Assembly: GCF_006337105.1 (NCBI RefSeq)
Contig: NZ_CP040871.1
Location: forward strand, 620,001-684,000
Source: Thermomonas aquatica
GTDB lineage: Bacteria > Pseudomonadota > Gammaproteobacteria > Xanthomonadales > Xanthomonadaceae
DNA: 64,000 nt
Direction: 5' to 3'
In this document: positions 45,360 to 54,592 of the stretch, in pieces
Layout of the letters: every line of letters starts with the position of its first letter
How positions within the stretch are numbered: the first letter of the stretch is position 1
Program-made: the position numbers and the translations under genes
The notes under the pieces: model-generated
The model's input: the letters and a program-made list of their open reading frames with translations, nothing else
What the model was told of the DNA's origin: nothing
The model's database searches: none

Positions 45360-46408
45360 GTCGCGTTCGCCTCGTCGTTGGCGCCGGAAGTCGCGCCGGC
45401 ATCGCTGGCGAACACCGGCACCTGTTCGATCGCGGCCTGCGCCGCGGAATAACGGCCGTCGGCCAGCAACGCCGCCCACGATCCGCCGTCGCGCCCCGCC
45501 AGTGCCGCCAGGCGCGTCGCATCGAGCTCGCGGCCTTCCATCGCCGCCAGCGATTCCTCGACCAGCGACGGATGGCAGACCAGCACCGCATCGCAGCCCG
45601 CGTCCAGGTGCGCATGCACGCGGCCCTTGATGCCGCCGGCGCTGGACGCGGCCGCCATGCCGATGTCGTCGGAGACCACGGCGCCCGCGAAACCCATCTG
45701 CTTGCGCAGGATGTCCTTGATCCATGTCGGCGAATACCCGGCGGGCTCGGGCGCGACCTGCGGATAGGTCACGTGCGCCATCATCACCGCCTCGGCGCCG
45801 GCATCGATGCCCGCCACGAACGGGACCAGGTCGGTGCCGCGCAGTTCCTCCAGCGAACGCGGATCGACGGCGGCCGCGTAGTGGGTGTCTTCCAGCACCG
45901 AGCCGTGGCCGGGGAAATGCTTGATGGTCGCCGCCATGCCGGCACTGTGCATGCCCTCGACGTAGGCGCGGGTGAACGCCGCGACCACCTGCGGATCGGG
46001 CGAGAACGCGCGGTTGCCGATCGCGCGGTTGCCGCGGCCCAGGTCGATCACCGGCGCGAAGCTGAGGTCGACGCCGGTGGCGCGCACTTCGCTGGCCATC
46101 AGCCATGCATGTTCCTTCGCCAGCGCCAGCGCGGCGGCGGGGTCGCGCCGGTGCAGTGCGTCGAAGCCTTCCAGCGCCGGCAACTTGCTGTAGCCCTCGC
46201 GGAACCGCTGCACGCGGCCGCCTTCCTGGTCGACGCAGACCAGCTGCGGGCGCGGCGCGGCCTCGCGGATCGACCGGGTGAGTTCGCCGACCTGCGCCCG
46301 GGAGGCGAAATTGCGGGTGAACAGGATCACGCCGGCGCAGCCTTCGTGCTGCAGCCAGTCGCGTTCCTGCGCGGTGAGTTCGTGTCCGGCGATACCGATG
46401 ACGAGCAT
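45356..46408 (-). CDS. nagZ: Beta-N-acetylglucosaminidase NagZ
   Basis: A 350-aa glycoside hydrolase family 3 enzyme acting in the cytoplasm to remove GlcNAc from anhydromuropeptides during peptidoglycan recycling. VCVDQEGGRVQRF is the substrate site; ATIKHFPGHGSVLEDTH carries the catalytic His/Asp loop near residue 175; VVSDDIGMAAA holds the nucleophile Asp. Single-domain length is typical of Gram-negative NagZ. It overlaps hpt by four bases, and its ATG shares one base with the CYTH gene stop (TAATG). Confidence 0.95.
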   Translation of the reverse strand: MLVIGIAGHELTAQERDWLQHEGCAGVILFTRNFASRAQVGELTRSIREAAPRPQLVCVDQEGGRVQRFREGYSKLPALEGFDALHRRDPAAALALAKEHAWLMASEVRATGVDLSFAPVIDLGRGNRAIGNRAFSPDPQVVAAFTRAYVEGMHSAGMAATIKHFPGHGSVLEDTHYAAAVDPRSLEELRGTDLVPFVAGIDAGAEAVMMAHVTYPQVAPEPAGYSPTWIKDILRKQMGFAGAVVSDDIGMAAASSAGGIKGRVHAHLDAGCDAVLVCHPSLVEESLAAMEGRELDATRLAALAGRDGGSWAALLADGRYSAAQAAIEQVPVFASDAGATSGANDEANAT

Positions 46409-46950
46409 TACGGTTTGTGTCCCACGGGCGATTCCTTGAGGTCGAGGGCAAGGCGCTCGGCCTGTTCCCATTGCGAATACGGGCGCGAAGCCAATGCCAG
46501 ATTGTAGTAGCGCTGCGCATGGGTCGCCTCCGCGCCCAGCCAGGCAGGCCTGGCGTAAGCCTCGTCGACGCTGCCCAGCTCGATCTCGGCAACCACCAGT
46601 CCCGCGTTGTCGCCGAGGAATTCGTCGACCTCCCACAGGTGGCCTGCGTGCTCGACGTAATGCCGCCGCTTGTCGATCTTGCCGCCCACGCACAGCGCCA
46701 GCAGCGCGCGCGCGTCGGCCACCGGGATTTCGTAATCGAATTCCTGCCGGCTCGGGCCGGCCTCGCGCGACTTGATGTTGAGGAAGGCGGCCTCGCCTTC
46801 GATGCGCACGCGCACCGAGGTCTGCATCGCGCCGGACTCGACCATTGCGAGGTCGTTGAGGTAGCCCTGCGCCATCGGCACGGTCTTGTGCACGGCAGTA
46901 CGCCAGCTGTCGTCGACCGGCAGGAACTTGCGCTCGATCTCGATGCCCAT
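46408..46950 (-). CDS. CYTH-domain triphosphate tunnel metalloenzyme
   Basis: A 180-aa protein starting MGIEIERKFL, the ExExK signature of CYTH proteins. The tunnel strands are rich in paired charged residues: VRVRIEGEAAFLNIKSREAG, EFDYEIPVADA, and VVAEIELGS. Bacterial members hydrolyse inorganic triphosphate or act on other triphosphates with Mg or Mn; the one here could be a tripolyphosphatase. It sits between rlmD and nagZ, with a three-base gap to the former and a one-base overlap with the latter, so it appears part of the same operon. Confidence 0.9.
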   Translation of the reverse strand: MGIEIERKFLPVDDSWRTAVHKTVPMAQGYLNDLAMVESGAMQTSVRVRIEGEAAFLNIKSREAGPSRQEFDYEIPVADARALLALCVGGKIDKRRHYVEHAGHLWEVDEFLGDNAGLVVAEIELGSVDEAYARPAWLGAEATHAQRYYNLALASRPYSQWEQAERLALDLKESPVGHKP

Positions 46951-46953
46951 CGC

Positions 46954-48327
46954 TCAACCCTTCTTCGGCGGATCGAACACGGCGATGGATTCGACGTGCG
47001 CGGTGTGCGGGAACATGTCCATCACCCCTGCTTCGCGCAGGGTCCAGCCGGCCTCGTTGACGAGGTAGCCAGCATCACGGGCGAGCGAACCCGGATGGCA
47101 GCTCACGTAGACGATCCGCTTCAGGCCCTTGAGCGGTAGCTGCTTGAGCACTTCGATTGCACCCGAACGCGCCGGGTCCAGCAGCAGCTTGTCGAAGCCC
47201 GCCTTGAGCCACGGCTGCGCGGCCAGGTCCTGCGACAAGTCGGCGGCATGGAACTGCACGTTCGCAAGGCCATTGTGCTCGGCATTGGCGCGGGCGCGCT
47301 GCACCAGGCCGGCCTCACCCTCCACGCCGACCACCGCGCCGTCGCCGGCGGCACGCGCCAGCGGCAGGGTGAAATTGCCCAGGCCGCAGAACAGGTCGAG
47401 CACGCGCTCGCCCGGCTGCACGTCGAGCAGTTCCAGCGCGCGCGCGATCATCGCCTCGTTGAGCTTGGCGTTGACCTGGATGAAGTCCAGCGGGCGGAAC
47501 AGCAGTTCGATGTCCCATTGCGGCAGGCGGAACGACAGCTGCGGCGCATCGCCCGACAGCGGATGCACGGAATCGTTGCCGCCGGGTTGCAGGAAGATCG
47601 AGAAGCCCTGGGCGGCACCGAAGGCCTCGAGTTTCGCCTTGTCGGCCTCCGACAGCGGCTGCAGGTGGCGGAACACCAGCGCGACATGCGCATCGCCGGT
47701 GATGAACTCGATCTGCGGGATGTCGCGGCGCGCATCCAGGCCGTCGACCAGCGCGCCAAGCGCCGCGACCTTGAAGCCGAGCTGCGGCACCACGACATGG
47801 CATTCGCCGATGTCGGCGACGAAGCGCGGATCCTGCTCGCGGAACCCGACCAGGGTCTTGTCCTTCTTCTCGACTCGGCGCACCGAGAAGCGCCCCTTGC
47901 GGCGATAGCCCCAGCTGTCGCCGCGCAACGGCGGCAGCACCGCCTGCGGCGCGACATGGCCGATGCGCTGCAGGTTGTCCAGCAACTGGCGCTGCTTGGC
48001 CTCGATCTGCCGGTCTTCGGCGAAGTGCTGGAGCACGCAGCCGCCGCAGGTGCCGAAATGCGGGCAACGCGGCTCGACGCGGTCCGGCGATGCCTCGAGC
48101 ACCTCCAGCGTCTTCGCCTCGTCGAAATGCCGCGAACGCGCGGTTTGCTGCACGCTCACCGTTTCGCCGGGCAAGGCGCCTGCCACGAACACGGTCTTGC
48201 CTGCGTTGGCATGGCCTTCCGGCCAGCGCCCGACGCCACGACCGTCATGGCCGAGGTTGACGATGGACAGGGTCTTGGGGGAATGATCGAGGCGGGCCAC
48301 GAGGCTCAATGCTGCGAATGGCCGCAT
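46954..48327 (-). CDS. rlmD: 23S rRNA (uracil(1939)-C(5))-methyltransferase RlmD
   Basis: A protein of about 457 aa that methylates U1939 of 23S rRNA. The N-terminal TRAM-like domain (VNLGHDGRGVGRW) is followed by the iron-sulfur cysteines CPHFGTCGGC near residue 88. The SAM domain has LDLFCGLGNFTLPLA near residue 315, and the catalytic Cys lies in VSCHPGSLARD near residue 410. The Fe-S cluster and length favour RlmD over TrmA. The start is uncertain: ATG at 48327 is used, and a GTG at 48300 is also possible. Neither has a strong ribosome site. Confidence 0.92.
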   Translation of the reverse strand: MRPFAALSLVARLDHSPKTLSIVNLGHDGRGVGRWPEGHANAGKTVFVAGALPGETVSVQQTARSRHFDEAKTLEVLEASPDRVEPRCPHFGTCGGCVLQHFAEDRQIEAKQRQLLDNLQRIGHVAPQAVLPPLRGDSWGYRRKGRFSVRRVEKKDKTLVGFREQDPRFVADIGECHVVVPQLGFKVAALGALVDGLDARRDIPQIEFITGDAHVALVFRHLQPLSEADKAKLEAFGAAQGFSIFLQPGGNDSVHPLSGDAPQLSFRLPQWDIELLFRPLDFIQVNAKLNEAMIARALELLDVQPGERVLDLFCGLGNFTLPLARAAGDGAVVGVEGEAGLVQRARANAEHNGLANVQFHAADLSQDLAAQPWLKAGFDKLLLDPARSGAIEVLKQLPLKGLKRIVYVSCHPGSLARDAGYLVNEAGWTLREAGVMDMFPHTAHVESIAVFDPPKKG

Positions 48328-48364
48328 ATTTTGGCAGAAATGCCCGTCGCGGACCCCGGATGCA

Positions 48365-48388
48365 AACGGCCCGCCGAAGCGGGCCGTT
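48365..48388 (-). terminator. Hairpin terminator candidate after the YdbL-like gene
   Basis: AACGGCCCGC (48365-48374) pairs perfectly with GCGGGCCGTT (48379-48388) around a CGAA tetraloop. It lies 23 bases after the stop of the YdbL-like gene and before rlmD. Only three T residues end the stem on the minus strand, so termination may be partial. Confidence 0.6.
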
Positions 48389-48411
48389 GCGGGCAGCACG
48401 GGAAAACCGGC

Positions 48412-49011
48412 TTACTTCTGCTTCCAGCCGCCACCGGACTGGTACCACCAGCCGCTGCGGGCGCTATCCACCCACTGCTTGGCGAACACGTCGCGGATCT
48501 GGCTTTCCCATTCCGGATGGCCATTGGCCACCGCGACCTCGCGATAGACCGCCTTGCGGTCGCGGTTGTCGTCGGCCACCGCGGCGTTCATCGCCACCCG
48601 ATCCTTCAGCTCCAGCTTGCCGGCATCGCGCACGCTGATCAGGCCGTCGCTGGTGAAGCCCAGCGCGCCGCTGTCGAAGCCCGCGCGCAGGGTGCCGTTG
48701 AAGCGCGACTCCATGCGCGCCTGGATCGCCTGGATCGCCGGGGTCTTGATGCTGATGTCGGGCGCCGACTGCGCCTGCGCGCTGCCGATGCCGAGCAGCA
48801 TCCACGGATCGAAATCGACGCGCTCGCGCAGCGCGGCCATGCCGCCGCCGCTGCCGTCCTTGATCTGCACCTTGTCGGCTTCGTCGATCACCTTCTCGAC
48901 GAACTCGCGGGCGGCGGCCTTGGCTTCGGCGGCGGGGAAATAGACATTGATGGTCACGCAGGCGGTCAGCAGCAACGCCCCGATCACCGGCACTCCGAAC
49001 AACTGTTTCAT
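48412..49011 (-). CDS. DUF1318 lipoprotein, YdbL-like
   Basis: A 199-aa lipoprotein: signal peptide, lipobox LLTAC (Cys18), then a short beta-prone stretch VTINVYFPAAEAKA. The C-terminal half (about residues 115-199, from SDGLISVRDAG to the end with VFAKQWVDSARSGWWYQ) resembles E. coli YdbL/DUF1318. In E. coli, YdbH, the small lipoprotein YnbE and YdbL work together in phospholipid transport between membranes. No separate ynbE gene is seen here, and this protein is itself a lipoprotein, so it may combine YnbE-like and YdbL-like parts. It follows the YdbH-like gene by 19 bases. Confidence 0.8.
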   Translation of the reverse strand: MKQLFGVPVIGALLLTACVTINVYFPAAEAKAAAREFVEKVIDEADKVQIKDGSGGGMAALRERVDFDPWMLLGIGSAQAQSAPDISIKTPAIQAIQARMESRFNGTLRAGFDSGALGFTSDGLISVRDAGKLELKDRVAMNAAVADDNRDRKAVYREVAVANGHPEWESQIRDVFAKQWVDSARSGWWYQSGGGWKQK

Positions 49012-49030
49012 GGCATTGCTCCTCGAACGA

Positions 49031-51052
49031 TCATTCGACCACCGGCTTCACCTCGCCCGACCCGACCGCGACCAGGCGTTCGACAAGGGTGGGCCAATCC
49101 ACCTGCCTGTTGAAGCCGACCACGCCCAGGCGCGGGAGACCGGCGCCTTCCACGATAGTAAAGGCGTTGCTTGCTGAATGGAGGCCAGACATCGAACAGA
49201 CCTCGTTCACCAGATGGCAGCCGATGCCGATCCGGCGATAGCCGAAATCGTCGAACAGGCCGATCAGCTTGCCCTGCAGGCTGGTGACGAAGCTGGCGTC
49301 GCCGACGCTGCTGATGTTCTGCACCGCGCGCTGGCTGATCCGCTGCTTGATGCCGGGCTTGGCGTCGGTGATGAAGCGCGCGTCGAACGCCACCGGCGTC
49401 CAGTCGACCAGGCGCAACCCATCGATGCGGCCGTCGAGGCGGCCGGTGATGCTGCCGAAGCCGAGCACTTCGGTCAGCCGCAGCAGGTCGAGGTCGTCGA
49501 AGGCGATGTCCGCGCTCAGGCTGGGCGCGCTGCCGAACGGACGTTCCAGCGCCAGCGAGGAGAATGCGACGCGGCCATCGAACAGCCGCATCGACAGGCC
49601 GCCATCGAAATCGATGCGCTCGTTGGCGTAACGCGCGTTCGGGATGGTGCCGCTGAGGCGGCCCTGGAACGCGGGCAGGCCCAGCGCGGTGGAGACGCGG
49701 CCGAAATCGATGTCGTCCAGCACCAGCGCGAAGCGGATGTCGGCGCCGGCCTCGCCCTGCGGCGGGCGGATGGTCAGGCCGCGGAAAGTCATCGTGCCGC
49801 CCATGATCGGCACCGTCGCATCCTCGCGGAAGCGCAGCAGGCCGTCGGCGCTGGCGAACGGCAGGCGCGCGGCATCGAATTCCAGGCCGTACAGCTTGCC
49901 GCTGGCCCAGCGCAGTTCGCTCTGCACCGGCGCACCGGCCGAATAACGCACGTCGCCCTGCAGGCCGTCGAACACGAAGCGTTCGCCCGGGTCGCGCAGG
50001 TTCACCCCATGCAGGCGGGCGTCCGCGACCTGCAGCTGCCCATCGCGCAGCTGCAGGTGCATGTCCATCGCGCCATGCAGGTCGACCTCGCCCAGCCCGA
50101 ACAAGCCGAGCCAGCCGGACAGGTAGCGTTGCCGCAACGGCGACATGTCGCCGCTGTGCACGTCGACCTCGAGCGCCTGCAGGCTGGCATCGCTGGCGAA
50201 GCGCGCATCGCCCTCGACGCTCAGTGCATCGCCGTCGCGCCATTCGATGCGCGGCAATTCCCAGCCCGCGCCGGCATGCCGCATGGCGTCGATGCGCAAG
50301 CCGACCGGCGTGGCCGGCAGCGCGACATAGGTATTACCGGCGAGGAACTCGCCGCCGCGCAGTTCGCCATCCAGCGCGAGCAGCGACAGCGCGGGCGTGG
50401 TGCGGTAATCGATGGCGAAGCGGCCGCCGAGTCTTTCCCCGGCGATCGCGGCATCGGCGGTCTCCAGGCCGATGCCGCGCAAGGTCAGCGGGCCCGCGAT
50501 GCGCAGCGGCCTGTTCGCCGGCGCTTCGATCGCGAGGCTTGCATCGAATTCACCGGCCTTGAAGTTCGCGTCCGGCCATGCCTTCGCCAGCAGCGCCTGT
50601 GCCCACTGGATCGGCACGCGGCTGAGGTCGATGCCGGTGAGGTCGGGCGATCCGGCATCGCGATCCAGCGCGATCCGCGCCCTGCCCTGCGCCAGCGACG
50701 CTTGCGTGGTTGCGGCGTCGAAACGCAGGGCCAGCTGCAATGGCGCGGCGCGCCCGGAGCGCAGTTCGCCCTCGCAGCGCCAGCCGTCCTTGCCCTCGCG
50801 GCGCAGCGGGCAGCGCCAGTGCAGGTCGCGGTAGCGATAGCCCAGGTCCGGCGCTTCGACGCGACCCGCCCACAGCTGCAATTCGCCGCTGTCCGCGCCC
50901 GCCGCCCAATCCACCCGCACGCGCACTTGCTCCAGCGTCGCCACCGGGGTGGTCACTTTCGCGATCTTCGCCTGCAGGCCCCTGGCCGATGCCGGCAGCG
51001 CAGCCAACGCGGCCAGCAGTCCCAGGGTTGCGGCTATGATCGGTCGCGACAT
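49031..51052 (-). CDS. YdbH-like AsmA-family intermembrane lipid transport protein
   Basis: A 673-aa protein with an N-terminal signal or anchor helix (IIAATLGLLAALAALPASA). A long repeat-like beta-rich body follows, as expected for the hydrophobic groove proteins YhdP, TamB and YdbH that bridge inner and outer membranes. The C-terminal segment SLQGKLIGLFDDFGYRRIGI followed by the CHLVNEVCSMSGL part is characteristic of the YdbH C-terminal domain. It is shorter than E. coli YdbH (about 880 aa). The pairing with a YdbL-like lipoprotein supports the assignment. It would carry phospholipids across the periplasm. Confidence 0.82.
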   Translation of the reverse strand: MSRPIIAATLGLLAALAALPASARGLQAKIAKVTTPVATLEQVRVRVDWAAGADSGELQLWAGRVEAPDLGYRYRDLHWRCPLRREGKDGWRCEGELRSGRAAPLQLALRFDAATTQASLAQGRARIALDRDAGSPDLTGIDLSRVPIQWAQALLAKAWPDANFKAGEFDASLAIEAPANRPLRIAGPLTLRGIGLETADAAIAGERLGGRFAIDYRTTPALSLLALDGELRGGEFLAGNTYVALPATPVGLRIDAMRHAGAGWELPRIEWRDGDALSVEGDARFASDASLQALEVDVHSGDMSPLRQRYLSGWLGLFGLGEVDLHGAMDMHLQLRDGQLQVADARLHGVNLRDPGERFVFDGLQGDVRYSAGAPVQSELRWASGKLYGLEFDAARLPFASADGLLRFREDATVPIMGGTMTFRGLTIRPPQGEAGADIRFALVLDDIDFGRVSTALGLPAFQGRLSGTIPNARYANERIDFDGGLSMRLFDGRVAFSSLALERPFGSAPSLSADIAFDDLDLLRLTEVLGFGSITGRLDGRIDGLRLVDWTPVAFDARFITDAKPGIKQRISQRAVQNISSVGDASFVTSLQGKLIGLFDDFGYRRIGIGCHLVNEVCSMSGLHSASNAFTIVEGAGLPRLGVVGFNRQVDWPTLVERLVAVGSGEVKPVVE

Positions 51053-51085
51053 CCCGGCAGCATACAAACACCGGATCGCGAAACG

Positions 51086-51775
51086 ATGAATCCAGTCCCG
51101 GGCACCCTGCCGAACTTGCTGCTGGTCGAAGACGACCCGGTCAGCGCGGCCTTCCTGCGCGACGCGGCCGCCGCCCTGCCGGCCCGGGCCGAGATTGCCG
51201 GCAGCATCGCCGAGGCCCTGGCCTGCGCCACGGCGCGCGCCCACGACCTGTACCTGATCGATGCCAACCTGCCCGACGGGCGCGGCGAAACCCTGCTGCA
51301 GGAGCTGCGCGGGCGCGGGCTGGCCACCCCCGCGCTGGCGCATACCGCCGCGCACGAGCAGAACATGCGCGAACGCCTGCTCGCCGCGGGCTTCATCGAG
51401 GTGCTGTGCAAGCCGCTGGCGGTGGCGGAACTGCACGATGCGCTGCGCCGCCAGCTTGCGCCGCCGGCGACCTGCGGCAAGCAGCCGAATTGGGACGACC
51501 GCGCGGCGCTGACCGCGCTCGGCGGCCAGCAGGCGCATGTCGATGCGCTGCGCGACCTGTTCGTGAAGGAATTGCCCGGCCAGCGCCAGCGCATCGAAGC
51601 GGCGGCGGCGGCCGGCGACGACGCCGCGGTCCGCGCCGAGTTGCACCGGCTGGCGGCCAGTTGCGGTTTCGTCGGCGCGGCCAGACTGGCGAGCGCAGTG
51701 CGCGAGCTGCAGGCGGCGCCACTGGATGCGCGGGCCCTGCGGCAGTTCGGGTTCGCGACCGAGGACTTGTTGTAA
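51086..51775 (+). CDS. Receiver-Hpt protein (stand-alone phosphorelay component)
   Basis: A 229-aa cytoplasmic protein. Residues about 8-120 form a response-regulator receiver domain: acidic pair in LLVEDDPVS, phosphoacceptor Asp in YLIDANLPDG near residue 56, Thr in LAHTAA, and Lys in CKPL. Residues about 140-229 form a histidine phosphotransfer domain with ELHRLAASCGFVGAARL, His near residue 188. No kinase or output domain is present, so it would pass phosphate between other proteins. No histidine kinase gene is in the window. It diverges from the YdbH-like gene with 33 bases between starts. Confidence 0.85.
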   Translation: MNPVPGTLPNLLLVEDDPVSAAFLRDAAAALPARAEIAGSIAEALACATARAHDLYLIDANLPDGRGETLLQELRGRGLATPALAHTAAHEQNMRERLLAAGFIEVLCKPLAVAELHDALRRQLAPPATCGKQPNWDDRAALTALGGQQAHVDALRDLFVKELPGQRQRIEAAAAAGDDAAVRAELHRLAASCGFVGAARLASAVRELQAAPLDARALRQFGFATEDLL

Positions 51776-51845
51776 GGAGAAACGGGTCAGCGCGGAGTCT
51801 TGCGGCCGGGCGACCCGGCGATACCGATTCTGGTCGACGCGAAAT

Positions 51846-52589
51846 TCACCCTGGCCCCGTTTCTCCCCGTCGGCCCAGCCGCCCCAACTCGCCCAGCATC
51901 TCCCACGACTTCAGCCCGCGCCCGCCGAGGTGATGCAGCAATACCGCGCGCAGGGGCTGGCGCAGGCTGGCGATCGCATCCGTCGTTGGCATGGCGTCGT
52001 CGGCCAGCGCCAGCAAGGCCTGTCCGGTCGCGGAATCGCGGCGTTCGCCCGCGCGTTCGCTGAGTACGCGACGCGGCCCCTGTTCCGGATCCAGCCGATA
52101 GCGCGCGGCGGGATCGACCGGCGCGCCATCGCCATCGCTGGCGAAATCGAAGCCGAAGCCGAGCGCCGCCAGCAGGTCGCGCTCGAAGCGGCGCAGCGTC
52201 CAGGCCAGCGGTTCGCCGGCGCGCAGGCGCTCGCGCACCTGCGCGTACGCCGCGTGCAACTCGGGTTGCGGATCGTGCCGTGGCGCCAGCCGCAGGCACA
52301 GCTCGTTGACGTAGAACGCCGCCATCGCCGCATCGCCCTGCAGCAGCGGCGCGGCATCCACCGCTTCGGCGGATGTGAGCTGCGCCAGCTCGCCCTTCTG
52401 CACGGCATCGAAGCGGATCGACTGCAGCGGCTGCAACGCGGCGCGCAGCACGTGGCGCTTCGGTCCCTGCACGCCGCGCGCGACCAGCCCGATGCGCCCG
52501 TGTTCGGCGCTCAGCACTTCCACCAGCAGGCTGGTCTCGCGCCAGGCCCGCGCATGCAGCACGAACGCCGGCTCGGCGAGGTAGCGCAT
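51846..52589 (-). CDS. recO: DNA repair protein RecO
   Basis: A 247-aa protein that helps load RecA on SSB-coated DNA in the RecFOR pathway. The N-terminal OB fold begins [19 protein letters not shown] and [20 protein letters not shown]; the helical C-terminal part has YVNELCLRL and [20 protein letters not shown]. It lacks the zinc-finger cysteines of Deinococcus and Bacillus RecO, as in other gammaproteobacteria. It is the last gene of the lepA-lepB-DUF4845-rnc-era-recO group and starts two bases after the end of era. Confidence 0.93.
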   Translation of the reverse strand: MRYLAEPAFVLHARAWRETSLLVEVLSAEHGRIGLVARGVQGPKRHVLRAALQPLQSIRFDAVQKGELAQLTSAEAVDAAPLLQGDAAMAAFYVNELCLRLAPRHDPQPELHAAYAQVRERLRAGEPLAWTLRRFERDLLAALGFGFDFASDGDGAPVDPAARYRLDPEQGPRRVLSERAGERRDSATGQALLALADDAMPTTDAIASLRQPLRAVLLHHLGGRGLKSWEMLGELGRLGRRGETGPG

Positions 52590-52591
52590 GC

Positions 52592-53515
52592 TCAGTCGTG
52601 GTAGCCCAGCTCGCGCAGGGCGGCTTCGTTGTCGCTCCAGCCTTCGCGCACGCGCACCCAGGTCTGCAGGAACACCTTGGCATCGAACAGGCGTTCCATC
52701 TGCTGGCGCGCGCGGCTGCCGATCTCGCGCAGGCGCTCGCCGCCCTTGCCGATCACGATCGCCTTCTGGCCGTCGCGCTCGACCCAGACCACCGCGTCGA
52801 TCCGGTACATCACCCCGGCCTTGGGCGAGGGCTCTTCCTCGAACTTCTCGATCTCGACCGTGGTCGCGTACGGCAGCTCCTCGCCCAGCTGGCGCATCAG
52901 CTGCTCGCGCACCAGCTCGCCGGCCAGGAAGCGCTGGCTCTTGTCGGTGATCTCGTCCTCCGCATACATCGGCGGCGCTTCCGGCACCAGTCCAAGCAGG
53001 GTCTCGACCAGCGATTCCAGGCCCTTGCGCTTGAGCGCGGACAGCGGGTGCACCGCGGCGAACTCTCGGCCTTCGCTGACCTTGGCGATGAACGGCAGCA
53101 GGCTGCCCTTGTCCTTGACCTTGTCGACCTGGTTGACCACCAGCACCACCGGCAGGCCGGCATCGCGCAGGGCCTCGAAGGCCAGGCCGTCCTCGGCGTC
53201 CCAGCGGCCGGCCTCGACCACCAGCACCGCCGCGTCCACGCCTTCCAGCGCGCCGCGCGCGGCGCGGTTCATCATCCGGTTCATCGCCTTGCCGGAACGC
53301 TTGCCCTGCTCGCCGTGGATGCCGGGCGTGTCCACCAATTGCAGCTGGCCACCCGGGAAGCTGGCGATGCCGAGCAAGCGGTGGCGGGTCGTCTGCGGCC
53401 GGTTCGAGGTGATGCTGATCTTCGCTCCGACCAATGCGTTGACCAGGGTCGATTTGCCGACATTGGGCCGGCCGATCACCGCCACCGCGCCGCTGCGCTG
53501 CGCTTCACTGTTCAT
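52592..53515 (-). CDS. era: GTPase Era
   Basis: A 307-aa GTPase needed for 30S ribosome maturation and 16S rRNA 3' end handling. G motifs: [14 protein letters not shown] (P loop), [21 protein letters not shown] and the late SALKRKGLE. The C-terminal KH RNA-binding domain has [13 protein letters not shown] near residue 245. It overlaps the stop of rnc by four bases, linking the nuclease that processes rRNA with the GTPase that acts on it. No deviation from the family length is seen. Confidence 0.96.
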   Translation of the reverse strand: MNSEAQRSGAVAVIGRPNVGKSTLVNALVGAKISITSNRPQTTRHRLLGIASFPGGQLQLVDTPGIHGEQGKRSGKAMNRMMNRAARGALEGVDAAVLVVEAGRWDAEDGLAFEALRDAGLPVVLVVNQVDKVKDKGSLLPFIAKVSEGREFAAVHPLSALKRKGLESLVETLLGLVPEAPPMYAEDEITDKSQRFLAGELVREQLMRQLGEELPYATTVEIEKFEEEPSPKAGVMYRIDAVVWVERDGQKAIVIGKGGERLREIGSRARQQMERLFDAKVFLQTWVRVREGWSDNEAALRELGYHD

Positions 53516-54219
53516 GCTTCGATGATCCGTAGCGCGGCTTCCGCCGCCTGCTGTTCCGCGGCGCGGCGCGAACTGCCCTCGCCTTCGGTGTGGACGGCCG
53601 GTTCGGCCAGGGTGCAACTCGCCCGGAAGATGCGCGCATGGTCGTCGCCGCCTTCCTCGACCAGCGCGTACGCCGGCAACGCCCGCTGGCGCGCCTGCAA
53701 CCATTCCTGCAGGCGCGTCTTGGCGTCCTTGCCGACCTTGTTGGGCGGCGGCAGGGCCTCGATCAGGGGGGCGAACCACGGCAACACGACCGCGCGGCAA
53801 GCCTCGAACCCGGAATCCAGGTGGATCGCCGCGACCAGCGCTTCCAGCGCATCGGCCAGGATCGAATCGCGCCGGTGGCCGCCGGTCTTCATCTCGCCGG
53901 GGCCCAGCACCAGGTGTTCGCCCAGCTTCAATTCGCGGGCCAGGCCCGCCAGCGCCGACTCGCGCACCAGTTCGGCGCGGGCGCGGGTCAGCGCGCCCTC
54001 GTCGGCCTTCGGCCAATGCAGATAAAGCGCCTCGGCGACGAACTGGTTGACCAGCGCGTCGCCGAGGAATTCGAGGCGTTCGTTGTGCGGACTGCCGGCG
54101 CTGCGATGGGTCAGGGCCTGCGCGAGCAGGGCCGGAGCCGCGAATGCGTACCCGGCGAATTCCCGCAATCGCGTGGCGTCATTGCCCGCCTGTGCCACGC
54201 GCAACGGCCTGCTCGGCAT
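53512..54219 (-). CDS. rnc: Ribonuclease III
   Basis: A double-strand-specific RNase of 228-235 aa that processes rRNA and structured mRNA. The catalytic signature [14 protein letters not shown] is near residue 47, and a second acidic cluster is in [19 protein letters not shown]. The dsRNA-binding domain occupies the last 75 residues and ends [18 protein letters not shown]. The start is ambiguous: ATG at 54219 overlaps the DUF4845 gene by 41 bases, while GTG at 54198 gives a more usual length. Both are compatible with the stop at 53512. Confidence 0.95.
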   Translation of the reverse strand: MPSRPLRVAQAGNDATRLREFAGYAFAAPALLAQALTHRSAGSPHNERLEFLGDALVNQFVAEALYLHWPKADEGALTRARAELVRESALAGLARELKLGEHLVLGPGEMKTGGHRRDSILADALEALVAAIHLDSGFEACRAVVLPWFAPLIEALPPPNKVGKDAKTRLQEWLQARQRALPAYALVEEGGDDHARIFRASCTLAEPAVHTEGEGSSRRAAEQQAAEAALRIIEA

Positions 54220-54556
54220 GGAACTTCGCCACCACGTCGAGGTTGGCGAACAGCGGGGTCCGCCGTTCGTAATCCATGATCATGTTGTAGCCGGTATCGG
54301 TGGACTCGATCTGCAACATCTCCGGCTTGATCACGGAGACGTAGTCGATTTCCATATGCCTGCTGAACAATGCCCGGATCTTGTCCTTGGACACCCCTGC
54401 TTCCGGATCGCTGGCAATGCTGGCCAGTGCCTTCTTCACCGAGTAGTACTCGGTGTACATCGGCACGACCTTCATGCCGCAGTAAAGGAAGAACATGACC
54501 ACCGTGAGGGTGATCAGGAAACCGAGCATGGTCATGCCGCTTTGCTTGCGATTCAT
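54179..54556 (-). CDS. DUF4845 membrane protein between lepB and rnc
   Basis: A 125-aa protein with a pilin-like N terminus ([20 protein letters not shown]), giving one membrane helix near residues 7-28, and a small periplasmic or cytoplasmic domain. It matches DUF4845, a family regularly found between lepB and rnc in gammaproteobacteria. Function is unknown. GAGGGGA six bases before the ATG is a strong ribosome site. Despite the pilin-like start there is no clear G-F-x-x-x-E prepilin cleavage motif. Confidence 0.88.
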   Translation of the reverse strand: MNRKQSGMTMLGFLITLTVVMFFLYCGMKVVPMYTEYYSVKKALASIASDPEAGVSKDKIRALFSRHMEIDYVSVIKPEMLQIESTDTGYNMIMDYERRTPLFANLDVVAKFHAEQAVARGTGGQ

Positions 54557-54592
54557 AAGGCTCCCCTCGATGGTCGTTTACGCGGTGGTCGT

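Noticed and set aside
51776..51867. Inverted repeat GGAGAAACGGG (51776-51786) and CCCGTTTCTCC (51857-51867)
   Set aside because: The 11-base arms match perfectly but are 70 bases apart, and the second lies inside the recO coding end. A terminator or recombination site is not supported, so I treat it as probable coincidence.
54219..54225. GGAACTT on the plus strand as another sigma-E promoter
   Set aside because: It lies inside the DUF4845 gene, points away from any plus-strand start, and has no TCTGA-like partner at the right distance.
54551..54556. DUF4845 protein as a type IV prepilin
   Set aside because: The N terminus has the length and hydrophobic helix of a prepilin, but the G-F-T-L-x-E cleavage motif is not present and the gene sits in the lepB-rnc block where DUF4845 is normally found.
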